Assembly (NCBI GenBank): GCA_035295665.1
Contig: DATGIQ010000689.1
Coordinates: 1-7,168, forward strand
Direction: 5' to 3'
Source of the DNA: DATGIQ01 sp035295665
Lineage (GTDB): Bacteria > Planctomycetota > Planctomycetia > Gemmatales > Gemmataceae
DNA: 7,168 bases
A model generated the notes under the pieces. It was not told the origin of the DNA, ran no database searches, and saw only the letters and a list, made by a program, of their open reading frames with translations. This document shows positions 1-6,864 of this stretch, one piece after another. The position numbers and the translations under genes were made by a program. Position 1 is the first letter of the stretch. The number at the start of each line of letters is the position of its first letter.

Positions 1-1856
1 TGCCCAACAAGACCGGCGATCAGTGGATCACCATCCAATCCGCTGCGCTGGACCATCTCCCCGCGCCCGGACAACGCGTCGGCCCCGACGATGCCGCCTT
101 CATGCCCAAGATCACTTCCCCCGGCTTGGGCGAAGCCGCCCTCGGGACCGCTCCCGGGGCACACAATTTCCGCTTCGTCGGTATTGAATTCCTGCCGGCT
201 ACGCAGAATGCCTTTATCTATGACCTCATCGACTTCGGCGACGGCAGCAGTGCACAGAACTCCCTCAGCCAGGTGCCGCATGACCTCACGCTCGATCAGT
301 GTTATGTCCATGCCTGGCTCGATCAGCCGCTCAAGCGGGGCATTGCACTCAACAGTGCCAACACCAGCATCGTCAATTCGTATATTGCCGGCTTCAAGGT
401 GGATGGCCAGGACAGCCAGGCGATTGCCGGCTGGAATGGTCCGGGACCGTTCAAGATCGACAACAACTATGTGGAAGCCGCCGGGGAGAATATCCTCTTC
501 GGCGGGGCCGCCACCTCGATCAACGGCTTGATTCCTTCGGACATCGAGATCCGCAATAACCTCATCTCGAAGCCGCTCGCCTGGAATCAGAACGATCCCA
601 CCACGTATGCGGGAACCCATTGGAGCGTGAAGAACCTGCTGGAATTGAAAAATGCCCAGCGTGTCACCATCGATGGCAACCGCTTCGAGCACAACTGGGT
701 GGACGGCCAGGCGGGATTTGCCATCGTGATGACGCCGCGTGGCGACCAAAGCGGTGGGCCGTGGGTGACGGTGAGTAATGTGACCTTCACCAACAACGCG
801 GTGGTGGGCACCGCCCAGGGCATCAACATCCTCGGCTCCGATGATGCCTCGGCGAGCCAGCCGGCCGCGAACATCCTGATCCAGAACAACTACTTCGACG
901 ATTTCGGAACGGCGCCCTGGGGCGACCCGGGGAACTCACGTCGCTTATTCCAGTTGCTTACCGGCCGCAATGGGGGATCGAAATACGTCACGATCGATCA
1001 CAATGTCGCCACCTCGGACGGCACGATCATCATGGCCGAAGGGGTCCACACGGGCCTCGTTTTCACCAATAACACGACGCCGCACGGCCAGTATGGTGTC
1101 TTCGTGGCCGGCAAGGGCGAGGGCATGGCCGCCCTACAAACGGCTTTTCCCGGATATACGTTTCAGGGAAATCTAATCCTGGGCGCCCAGGCAAAGGCTT
1201 ATCCCACCGGCAACTTCTACGGCACGACGCCGAATGAACACCTCGTCATGCAGATGTACCAGGATCTGCTCCAGCGGACGGTGGACGCAACCGGCATGGC
1301 AGCCTGGACGGCGGCGCTGGCCCAGGGGAGTTCGCCGGTGCAAATCGCGCAAGCGATCGAGGCCAGCTCGGAATTTCGCACCGTCGAGGTACAGAATCTG
1401 TATACCACGTTGCTTCACCGTGCTGCCGACCCGAGCGGCCTGAGCGTGTACACCGCTTTCCTGGCGGGCGGCGGGACGATCGAGCAAGTGGCCGAAATCC
1501 TCACCGGGTCGCAGGAATACTACCTAACGCAGGGGAGCGGGACCAACGATCGTTTCCTGGATGCTCTGTACCGCGACGTCTTGGGCCGTGCCGTGGATCT
1601 TTCGGGCCGGACAACTTATGATGCCGACCTTGCGGGCCAGATGGAGCGTGTGCAGATCACCGCGGCCGTCTTCACGAGCGTGGAGTTCGAGCAGAATTTG
1701 ATTGGAACCTTCTACCAACGTTACCTGCACCGCAGCCCAGACAGCGGCGGCCTGAATGCGTTCGTCGGCTTTCTGCACCAAGGGACGCGGGATGAAGAGG
1801 TGATCGCGGCCATCATCGGCTCGGCGGAATACACCGCCCACACTGCGACGGTTTAG
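1..1856 (+). CDS. Right-handed beta-helix protein with C-terminal DUF4214 repeats (5' end outside window)
   Basis: The reading frame is open from base 3 to the TAG at 1854-1856, giving 617 residues. The first in-window ATG (102) is not the start, because coherent protein (beginning PNKTGDQWITIQS) precedes it. Most of the visible part has short beta strands, each ending in an Asn-containing turn: FKIDNNYVE, IEIRNNLIS, VTIDGNRFEHN, VTFTNNAVV, ILIQNNYFDDF, VTIDHNVA, LVFTNNTT. This is the asparagine-ladder look of pectate-lyase-like parallel beta-helices. About 205 C-terminal residues (1233-1853) form four DUF4214 repeats. Proteins of this kind are usually exported and often bind or process polysaccharide, but no catalytic residues can be assigned here, so an enzyme activity is not claimed. 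DUF4214 has no firmly established function; it is common at the C-termini of large surface proteins. The signal peptide, if any, lies outside the window. The next gene is convergent, so no operon partner is seen downstream. Confidence 0.88.
   Translation, partial: PNKTGDQWITIQSAALDHLPAPGQRVGPDDAAFMPKITSPGLGEAALGTAPGAHNFRFVGIEFLPATQNAFIYDLIDFGDGSSAQNSLSQVPHDLTLDQCYVHAWLDQPLKRGIALNSANTSIVNSYIAGFKVDGQDSQAIAGWNGPGPFKIDNNYVEAAGENILFGGAATSINGLIPSDIEIRNNLISKPLAWNQNDPTTYAGTHWSVKNLLELKNAQRVTIDGNRFEHNWVDGQAGFAIVMTPRGDQSGGPWVTVSNVTFTNNAVVGTAQGINILGSDDASASQPAANILIQNNYFDDFGTAPWGDPGNSRRLFQLLTGRNGGSKYVTIDHNVATSDGTIIMAEGVHTGLVFTNNTTPHGQYGVFVAGKGEGMAALQTAFPGYTFQGNLILGAQAKAYPTGNFYGTTPNEHLVMQMYQDLLQRTVDATGMAAWTAALAQGSSPVQIAQAIEASSEFRTVEVQNLYTTLLHRAADPSGLSVYTAFLAGGGTIEQVAEILTGSQEYYLTQGSGTNDRFLDALYRDVLGRAVDLSGRTTYDADLAGQMERVQITAAVFTSVEFEQNLIGTFYQRYLHRSPDSGGLNAFVGFLHQGTRDEEVIAAIIGSAEYTAHTATV
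1236..1832 (+). repeat. Four tandem DUF4214 protein repeats (about 46-48 residues each)
   Basis: Four degenerate copies lie at 1236-1376, 1383-1520, 1545-1688 and 1692-1832 inside the beta-helix gene. Each follows the pattern hydrophobic-xx-hYxxhLxRxxDxxGhxxahxxL, a variable loop, then hxxAhxxSxEa (h hydrophobic, a aromatic). Diagnostic pieces are MYQDLLQRTVDATG, LYTTLLHRAADPSG, LYRDVLGRAVDLSG and FYQRYLHRSPDSGG, with the matching ends ASSEF, TGSQEY, TSVEF and GSAEY. The repetition is at protein level only; the DNA copies have diverged, so this is an old repeat rather than a recent duplication. Confidence 0.85.
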
Positions 1857-1878
1857 AAATTATTTCAAGAATGTTTTC

Positions 1879-1931
1879 GCTGCTTGCGGCTTGCATTTGG
1901 TGTACCTTTCCAAACGCGAGACGCAAGCAGC
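1879..1931. repeat. 10-bp inverted repeat between convergent genes
   Basis: GCTGCTTGCG at 1879-1888 is perfectly complementary in reverse to CGCAAGCAGC at 1922-1931, with a 33-base loop. It lies 22 bases past the stop of the beta-helix gene and about 110 bases past the stop of the convergent DUF1501 gene. It could help stop transcription from either side, but neither strand has a T tract after the stem and the loop is long, so it is not a standard intrinsic terminator. A second, smaller hairpin lies at 1973-1989 (CGGAC / GTCCG, 7-base loop). The rest of the 183-base gap (1857-2039) shows nothing recognisable. Confidence 0.35.
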
Positions 1932-2039
1932 CACAAGCGCGCTAACGAGGGAGGAGGTTGCATCCTCGCGGGCGGACGGCGCCGGTCCGTGCCGCCCTTG
2001 GGGTGGATTCATGCTTCGTCAGCCAGTTTCAGCAGTCGG

Positions 2040-3422
2040 TTAAGCGAGTTCCGGCAGCGGGGCGGCATCATCCTCGGCCAGGTACCGCGGCCGGCCGATG
2101 AGATCCGACAGCGTCGTCTGGTGGGAGTCGATCCCGAGGTTGTGGTAGAGGGTGGCGAACAACTCGCCCCACGTGACCGGCCGGGCGACGGCCTCTCCCG
2201 CGATCCGGTCGGTCGCACCGATCACCTGCCCGGTCTTCATCCCGCCGCCGGCCAGCAGCGCACAGTTCACCTGCGGCCAGTGGTCGCGGCCGACCTGGGC
2301 GCTGATCTTCGGCGTCCGCCCGAATTCGCCCAGGATCACCACGGTGCAATCCTTGTCCAACCCCCGCTGGTGAAGGTCTTCGACCAGGGCGCTGACGCAC
2401 CGGTCGAAAACTGGGAAGTCCTCCGCCTCACGTACGAAGATCGAGTTGTCGGCCCGGCCTTCCGTGTTCTTGCCGCCATGCCAGTCCCACTTGCTATAGT
2501 TGAGGGTGACCACCCGCGCCCCGGCTTCGACCAGCCGCCGGGCCATCAGCAGACTTTGGGGCACCCGCGGGGCGCCATTGCCGTCCATGAACACTCCGGG
2601 GTCCCCGGTCCCGTACCGCTCGATCACGTGCGCCGGCTCCTTCGATAGATCCAGGGCGTCGGCCATGCGGGAGGACGTGAGCAGCCCGAACGCCTGTTCG
2701 GTGAACGTGTCCATTGCCTTGATGGCGCCGTTCGCGTCGGCATCGCGGCGCATGATATCGAAGTGTTTGAGGAGGGTCTTACGGTCCGCGAGGCGATCGA
2801 TCGAGAGGCCGCGGAGAAGCATGTCTTCGCGCGTCTTGCCCATCATGCGGAACGGGGCCATCGACGGCCCGAGGAACCCTGGCCCCGGCTCGTTGTACGG
2901 GCCGTGGGTGCATGTGTAGCACAGGCTGACGAACGGCGGGACACTGGGATCGACGGGGCCCAGCAGCTTCGCCACGGCGGAGCCGAACTGTGGCCACCCG
3001 CCGCTCGGGGTTGGTTTCTTCGGATGGTGGCCGTTGTAGACCTGAATCGCATCGTGGTCGGACTGGTTGCCAACCAGCGAGCGGATCACGACGAGTTTGT
3101 CCATGATTCCAGCCAGCCGGGGGAGAGCCTCGCAAATCTGCACCCCGGTGACGTTGGTTGCGATTGGCTTCCACGGGCCGGCGAATTCCTTGGGGGCCCC
3201 GGGCTTCAGATCAAACAGATCCTGGTGAGGCGGACCGCCAACCAGGTAGATGAGAATAACCGACTTGTGGGACGATCGGATCCGGGCGGCTGCTTCCGCG
3301 CGCAAGAGGCCGGCGAGAGTGAGGCCGCCAAGCCCCAGGGCCCCGATTCGTAGGAAACCACGGCGGGACAGGCGATGCGGGACGACAGGCACGGGAGCGG
3401 TCAGGCCATGGCGGGTTGGCAT
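2040..3422 (-). CDS. DUF1501 family protein, Tat-exported
   Basis: A complete 460-residue protein of DUF1501, a family with an alkaline phosphatase/sulfatase-like fold that is greatly expanded in planctomycetes. A twin-arginine signal SRRGFLR (residues 19-25) is followed by a Gly/Leu/Ala-rich hydrophobic stretch (26-40) and likely cleavage near the AEAAA segment (42-46). Tat export of a folded protein is therefore expected. Family landmarks appear in order: GGPPHQDLFDLKP (62-74), YNEPGPGFLG (176-185), WDWHGG (312-317), GEFGRTPKI (365-373) and GRDHWP (378-383). The Asp and His residues in these motifs are the likely metal or active-site ligands by analogy with the superfamily; the substrate is unknown. 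Length is normal for the family. The ATG is supported by GAGG six bases upstream and by the correct placement of the Tat signal. DUF1501 genes often sit beside DUF1549/DUF1553 cytochrome-type genes, but here both neighbours are unrelated and on the other strand, so it appears monocistronic. Confidence 0.95.
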   Translation of the reverse strand: MPTRHGLTAPVPVVPHRLSRRGFLRIGALGLGGLTLAGLLRAEAAARIRSSHKSVILIYLVGGPPHQDLFDLKPGAPKEFAGPWKPIATNVTGVQICEALPRLAGIMDKLVVIRSLVGNQSDHDAIQVYNGHHPKKPTPSGGWPQFGSAVAKLLGPVDPSVPPFVSLCYTCTHGPYNEPGPGFLGPSMAPFRMMGKTREDMLLRGLSIDRLADRKTLLKHFDIMRRDADANGAIKAMDTFTEQAFGLLTSSRMADALDLSKEPAHVIERYGTGDPGVFMDGNGAPRVPQSLLMARRLVEAGARVVTLNYSKWDWHGGKNTEGRADNSIFVREAEDFPVFDRCVSALVEDLHQRGLDKDCTVVILGEFGRTPKISAQVGRDHWPQVNCALLAGGGMKTGQVIGATDRIAGEAVARPVTWGELFATLYHNLGIDSHQTTLSDLIGRPRYLAEDDAAPLPELA

Positions 3423-3428
3423 CGGCAG

Positions 3429-3432
3429 CCTC
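3429..3432 (-). promoter_or_regulatory. Ribosome binding site of the DUF1501 gene
   Basis: On the - strand, GAGG lies six bases before the ATG at 3422-3420. It supports this start, which also places the twin-arginine motif 18 residues from the N-terminus, a normal distance. Confidence 0.6.
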
Positions 3433-3595
3433 GGGAGATAGGGAACAGCGGGCCAAAGCCGGCGCCGGATGCCGGCCAGTATGCGGCCCGGTAGGCGGTG
3501 AGGTACGGAAACTAGTCTCCCCGTTTTTTACGCCCAGGTCAACGCCTTTGCGTGGATTTCTCTGCCTGGAACGCCACAGTCGGCCGTGGCCTTGC

Positions 3596-3667
3596 ATGGA
3601 TCCGGTAAACTTCGTGACCCGCCGGCCCGTCGGATGGATCTGTAAACGGAGCTTGATCTCGATCGTT
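3596..3667 (+). promoter_or_regulatory. Tandem imperfect direct repeat, candidate ECF-type promoters
   Basis: ATGGATCCGGTAAAC (3596-3610) and ATGGATCTGTAAAC (3634-3647) differ by one base and one insertion and start 38 bases apart. Each is followed by a CGT(C/T) element: CGTC at 3628-3631 (17-base gap after GTAAAC) and CGTT at 3664-3667 (16-base gap). Many ECF sigma factors recognise an AAC-containing -35 element and a CGT-containing -10 element at about this distance, and many control their own gene. The second copy would put a transcript start roughly 50 bases before the sigma ATG. A partial third copy, GATCCTGTAA, lies at 3698-3707 without a matching -10. This is inference from pattern only; the repeats could equally be operator sites or chance. 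Confidence 0.3.
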
Positions 3668-3713
3668 GCAAGGAAAATCGCGCATGAAACGTGACCAGAT
3701 CCTGTAATAAGAA

Positions 3714-3718
3714 GGGAG
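3714..3718 (+). promoter_or_regulatory. Ribosome binding site of the sigma-factor gene
   Basis: GGGAG lies seven bases before the ATG at 3726 and favours that start. The in-frame ATG at 3756 has only AGG (about nine bases upstream), yet the protein from there begins MATHALSRMMQHLRR, which is more like the N-terminus I expect for planctomycete members of this sigma group. The start is therefore uncertain by 10 residues. Confidence 0.55.
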
Positions 3719-3725
3719 AGAGCCA

Positions 3726-6275
3726 ATGTCCCACACGGAAAGGCAGGTAGTCTGTATGGCGACCCATGCACTAAGCCGGATGATGCAACACCTCCGCAGA
3801 TCCGCCCTGCAACGTGATGGGGCAGGAATGACCGATGGGGAGCTTCTCGACGAATACATCACCGGACGGAACGAGGCCGCCTTCGCCGCTCTCGTGCGAC
3901 GGCATGGTCCGATGGTCTGGGGCGTGTGCCAGCGCGTCCTTCGCAGTCACCACGATGCTGAAGACGCATTTCAAGCCACGTTCCTCGTCCTCGTCCGCAG
4001 AGCGGCATCGGTGGTGCCACAAGCGCTGGTCGGCAACTGGCTATACGGCGTTGCCCACCGGACGGCTCTAAACGCTCGGGCCGTTGTAGCCCGAAGGCTG
4101 GCGCGCGAACGGCTTGTATCGACTATGCCCGAGCCGGCCGTCTGGGAACAAGACCTCGGGCGCGATCTGCGCCCCCTTCTTGATCAGGAGTTGAGCCGTC
4201 TGCCCGCCAAGTATCGTGCCGCCATCGTCCTCTGCGATTTGGAAGGCAAGACCCGTAAGAACGTGGCTCAGCAGTTCGGCGTGCCAGAGGGCACGCTCTC
4301 AGGCTGGCTGACCAGGGGAAGAGCGCTGTTGGCGAAACGGCTGGGCCGGCGCGGTCTATCCCTGGCAAGCGGGATCTTGGCAGGAATGCTGTCGCACAAT
4401 GCCTTATCCGCAGCTGTGCCAGCTCTGGTGATATCCAACACGATCCGTGTCGCACGTATCGTAGCGGCCGGAGAGGTAGCGGCGGCCAGCGTTGTCTCCG
4501 CCCCGGTCGCCGCCCTAACCAAAGGAATGCTGAAAGCTATGCTCTTGTCGAAACTCAAGTTGATCACGGCGATGCTCCTGCTCCTTTCCGCTGCGGGCGG
4601 GGCGACTACCGCGCTGATCTATGGCGCGCACTCAGGAAAACCAACCGACCCGTTGGTTCTCCCTCTGGAGGGGCAGGCGGCTGGGCAGCCCCCAGCCGTT
4701 GACGCTCCCAAGCCAGAATCCACAAGAATCGCCGCTCGACAGGAAAAGAACGCGCCGAAGTTCACGATCGCGAAGGAGACGACACATATCACCGGTCCGT
4801 TCGATCAGGAAGGAAACCTGGACTACGAAGCGGCGCTCAACGAGCGGCTCGGCAAGGACATCACTCCGGAAAAGAACGCGAATGTCTTGTTATGGAATGC
4901 GTTGCGCTCGCAACCAAAGCGTTTTCCGATGCCTTCGGAGTTCTTCGCCTGGCTGAAGACGCCGGCACCGCCCGAACACGGCACGTATTTCGTCGACCTT
5001 CTCCGCTATGCCGGAGAAACCCTCCAGCTCAACCTGGAACAGGAGACACTTACGATTCGTAAGCAGCGCTCTTGGGCGGCCCAGCGGCCCTGGGTCGCGC
5101 AGGACTACCCCCAGATCTTCGGCTGGCTTGCCGCCAATGAAAAGCCGCTCGGAGTGGTGCTCGAAGCGGTCCGGCGACCGGAGTACTACAATCCCCTGGT
5201 CTCGAACAAGACCGGTCCCGAGGGGTCGTACGGACTGCTCGGCAGCCTGCTGCCGGCTGCGGTGCAAAGCCAGCGCGAGGTCGCCCCAGCACTAACGGCA
5301 CGTGCCATGCTCCGGGCCGGTGAGGGGAAATTCGATGAGGCCTGGCAGGATCTACTGGCCTGCCATCGCCTCGGACGGCTCATCGCCCGCGGTGTCGATC
5401 ACGACGAATTCCTGCTGGGCACCGCCATTGACGAGGCCGCCAGCAACGCGGCACTGGCCTTGCTCGATCGAGCCAACCCGAGCAGGTCGCACGCCCGGGC
5501 CTGGCTTCGCGACCTGGAGCGCCTGCCCCCTATGCCCTCCCTTGCCGACAAGATCGATCTGGGCACGCGCTTCACCTTCCTCAATACCGTGATGCTCGCT
5601 CGCCGCGGTCCGATCAAGACCTTGAGGCTCATCCAGATCCTCCAGGGAGGCCCGCGGCTGCCGGCCGGGACTGCGGACCCGGAGGTGCCCCAGGCGGTCA
5701 TCGATGCGCTCGATTGGAATGCGATTCTGCGTGCGGGCAACCGCTGGTACGATCGCACGGGCGCTGCTCTGCAGATCGCTGACCGGGCCGCACGCGAAAA
5801 GGAGCTGGACCGGCTCGAGGCGGAACTCGAGGCAGGCATGAAAAATGCCGGAACTGCGGCAGAGATCACCAAAGCCCTGCGCCGTTCAGAGAATTTCGAC
5901 CCCGAGGTGAGTAACGATCTGGGCATCGTGCTCCTCGACTACTTTCAGCGGGATATCCGCCGGATGAAAAAGGCCGCCGACCGGGCCGAGCAGGTGCGGC
6001 GCAACCTGCACGTGGCGTTCGCCCTGGCCGCGTATCGCGACGACCACGGCCGCTACCCGGATAAGCTGGATGCCCTGGTGCCTGGCTACCTGGTGGAGGT
6101 TCCGAGCGATCTCTATTCCGCCAAGGCACTGCTTTACCGGTCCGCCGAAACCATGTATCTGCTTTACAGCGTCGGCATCAATGGCCTGGACGAGGGCGGT
6201 AACGGAGTTGACGATCAGCCTCCTGGCGACGATCTCCGCGTGCGTATGCCGCTGCCAGAATGGAAACGGCAGTAA
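3726..6275 (+). CDS. ECF-type RNA polymerase sigma factor with membrane anchor and long C-terminal extension
   Basis: This 849-residue protein joins a sigma-70 family ECF module to a large extension. Sigma region 2 is at about 54-125, with DAEDAFQATFLVL (77-89) and NWLYGVAHRTALN (104-116). Sigma region 4 is at about 150-208, with LPAKYRAAIVLCDLEGKT (159-176) and the helix-turn-helix VAQQFGVPEGTLSGWLTRGRA (180-200). An Ala-rich stretch leads to one probable membrane segment (about 277-301), then a Pro/Ala/Lys-rich linker. Residues about 350-849 are probably outside the cytoplasm. They include a part beginning near GNLDYEAALNERLGKDITPE (363-382), a short charged helix (684-705), and a C-terminal segment (760-845) with AAYRDDHGRYPDKLDALVPG and YLLYSVGINGLDEGGNGVDD, resembling segments seen in pseudopilin-like planctomycete proteins. 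A typical ECF factor has about 200 residues. By inference, the extension senses something or holds the sigma module at the membrane, replacing a separate anti-sigma factor. This resembles the planctomycete ECF01-Gob type. Sigma module: sure; extension function: unknown. Confidence 0.92.
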   Translation: MSHTERQVVCMATHALSRMMQHLRRSALQRDGAGMTDGELLDEYITGRNEAAFAALVRRHGPMVWGVCQRVLRSHHDAEDAFQATFLVLVRRAASVVPQALVGNWLYGVAHRTALNARAVVARRLARERLVSTMPEPAVWEQDLGRDLRPLLDQELSRLPAKYRAAIVLCDLEGKTRKNVAQQFGVPEGTLSGWLTRGRALLAKRLGRRGLSLASGILAGMLSHNALSAAVPALVISNTIRVARIVAAGEVAAASVVSAPVAALTKGMLKAMLLSKLKLITAMLLLLSAAGGATTALIYGAHSGKPTDPLVLPLEGQAAGQPPAVDAPKPESTRIAARQEKNAPKFTIAKETTHITGPFDQEGNLDYEAALNERLGKDITPEKNANVLLWNALRSQPKRFPMPSEFFAWLKTPAPPEHGTYFVDLLRYAGETLQLNLEQETLTIRKQRSWAAQRPWVAQDYPQIFGWLAANEKPLGVVLEAVRRPEYYNPLVSNKTGPEGSYGLLGSLLPAAVQSQREVAPALTARAMLRAGEGKFDEAWQDLLACHRLGRLIARGVDHDEFLLGTAIDEAASNAALALLDRANPSRSHARAWLRDLERLPPMPSLADKIDLGTRFTFLNTVMLARRGPIKTLRLIQILQGGPRLPAGTADPEVPQAVIDALDWNAILRAGNRWYDRTGAALQIADRAAREKELDRLEAELEAGMKNAGTAAEITKALRRSENFDPEVSNDLGIVLLDYFQRDIRRMKKAADRAEQVRRNLHVAFALAAYRDDHGRYPDKLDALVPGYLVEVPSDLYSAKALLYRSAETMYLLYSVGINGLDEGGNGVDDQPPGDDLRVRMPLPEWKRQ
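4551..4628 (+). other. Region encoding the single predicted membrane segment of the sigma fusion
   Basis: Codons for about residues 276-301 encode KLKLITAMLLLLSAAGG followed by ATTALIYGA. Lys residues sit on the N-terminal side, matching an in-to-out orientation with the sigma module in the cytoplasm. A further moderately hydrophobic Ala-rich stretch (residues about 212-265) precedes it and might be an amphipathic helix or a second weak membrane segment. If both span the membrane the C-terminal part would be cytoplasmic instead, so the topology is not certain. Confidence 0.6.
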
Positions 6276-6292
6276 TCGTGAATGTTACGATC

Positions 6293-6306
6293 CAGGACAG
6301 ATCCTG
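6293..6306 (+). repeat. Small hairpin between the sigma and lipoprotein genes
   Basis: CAGGA (6293-6297) and TCCTG (6302-6306) pair around a 4-base loop, in the 53-base gap between the sigma stop and the lipoprotein start. The 5-bp stem has no T tract after it, so it is unlikely to be a full terminator. It could be chance. Confidence 0.2.
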
Positions 6307-6316
6307 CTTCATGTCT

Positions 6317-6320
6317 GGAG
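6317..6320 (+). promoter_or_regulatory. Ribosome binding site that decides the lipoprotein start
   Basis: GGAG lies eight bases before the ATG at 6329. The earlier in-frame ATGs at 6260 (inside the sigma gene) and 6311 have no such site and would place extra residues before the signal peptide. Confidence 0.6.
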
Positions 6321-6328
6321 TTAGCGGC

Positions 6329-6820
6329 ATGAGATCCTATTCAGTAACCTGTGTCATCATGGCCCTGTTGGGCGCCACAGCTTGCTCCCGACAGCGTTCC
6401 TCGGATGCGGCCCCGAGACCGGCTGCGGCAACATCCCTCGCCCAACCCAATCTGGCCGAGAAGGATTTGGCCAAGCTCCAGGGCACCTGGCGAATCGTAA
6501 CCTCGGTGTGGAATGGCGTCCGGGAGGCGGATGTAGCCCGGAGCATCACGATTCTTTTCCAGGACGACAAGTTCATCGTGATCGATACAGACGGCCATCG
6601 TCAGGAAGAAACGATTCGGCTGATGCCTGACCAGAATCCCAAGGCCATTGATTGTTCGAGTAAGGCGGACGGCCTCACCTCGCCAGGCATCTATTCCCTG
6701 GAAGGCGATCTCTTCACATGGTGTGCCGCTGGGGGGGACCGAAAAGTTCGGCCGACTGAGTTCGCCTCGCAACCCCGTTCGAAGCATCGCCTCATGATCT
6801 TGCGACGCCAAGAGCGCTGA
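6329..6820 (+). CDS. TIGR03067 domain lipoprotein
   Basis: A 163-residue protein. Residues 1-19 look like a lipoprotein signal: MRSY, a hydrophobic stretch, then GATAC with Cys19 as the likely lipidated residue. The lipobox is not ideal (Ala rather than Leu at -3). A Ser/Pro/Ala-rich linker follows, then the TIGR03067 domain (about 45-160), a family found mainly in planctomycetes. Its marks are DLAKLQGTW (46-54), a middle KAID (105-108), GIYSLEGD (120-127) and RPTEF (141-145). The usual family pattern is LQGTW at the start, a central PKAID, GIYxLxGD, then RPxxF, so the domain is full length. It is probably a small beta-rich, lipocalin-like fold, but no ligand or reaction is known. The longer frame from 6260 was not used because it overlaps the sigma gene and lacks a binding site. 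The gene lies 53 bases after the sigma gene on the same strand, so cotranscription is possible. It is likely anchored outside the cytoplasm. Confidence 0.88.
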   Translation: MRSYSVTCVIMALLGATACSRQRSSDAAPRPAAATSLAQPNLAEKDLAKLQGTWRIVTSVWNGVREADVARSITILFQDDKFIVIDTDGHRQEETIRLMPDQNPKAIDCSSKADGLTSPGIYSLEGDLFTWCAAGGDRKVRPTEFASQPRSKHRLMILRRQER

Positions 6821-6864
6821 GCTAAGGTGCGGAGCGGGCTTCAACTCGGCAACCAGCTTAGCGA

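Larger units (their letters stand above)
3423..3725. other. Divergent intergenic region between the DUF1501 and sigma-factor genes
   Basis: These 303 bases must carry the start signals of both genes. The part near the DUF1501 start is GC-rich, with the palindrome CCGGCGCCGG at 3459-3468 inside a larger imperfect inverted repeat (about 3451-3478) that would fall in the DUF1501 leader. A run of six T lies at 3524-3529. On the - strand TTGACC (3542-3537) resembles a housekeeping -35 element, but I find no convincing -10 at the right distance. The half near the sigma gene holds the two GTAAAC-type motifs listed separately. Open frames crossing this region have no recognisable protein character, so I call no gene here. 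Confidence 0.6.

Noticed and set aside
1884..2648. Open + strand frame of 254 codons opposite the DUF1501 gene
   Set aside because: Most of it is the antisense of a clearly conserved gene, and the product shows no family motifs.
3505..3529. Possible + strand terminator: ACGG / CCGT followed by a T run
   Set aside because: The stem is only four pairs with a 12-base loop, and no + strand gene lies upstream to be terminated.
3537..3542. TTGACC on the - strand as a housekeeping -35 element for the DUF1501 gene
   Set aside because: No acceptable -10 hexamer is found 16-19 bases downstream, so the single hexamer is not enough.
3705..3710. TAATAA as a -10 element for the sigma gene
   Set aside because: Transcription would begin inside the ribosome binding site, and no -35 element is found at the right distance.
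3211..3771. Open - strand frame of 186 codons across the divergent intergenic region
   Set aside because: It overlaps the start of the DUF1501 gene and the start of the sigma gene in other frames, its product is Arg/Pro/Ser-rich without domains, and it would leave no room for promoters. It looks like a high-GC shadow frame.
6260..6328. Longer N-terminus for the TIGR03067 protein starting at 6260 and overlapping the sigma gene
   Set aside because: It has no ribosome binding site and puts 23 polar residues before a lipoprotein signal peptide; the start at 6329 has GGAG at a good distance.
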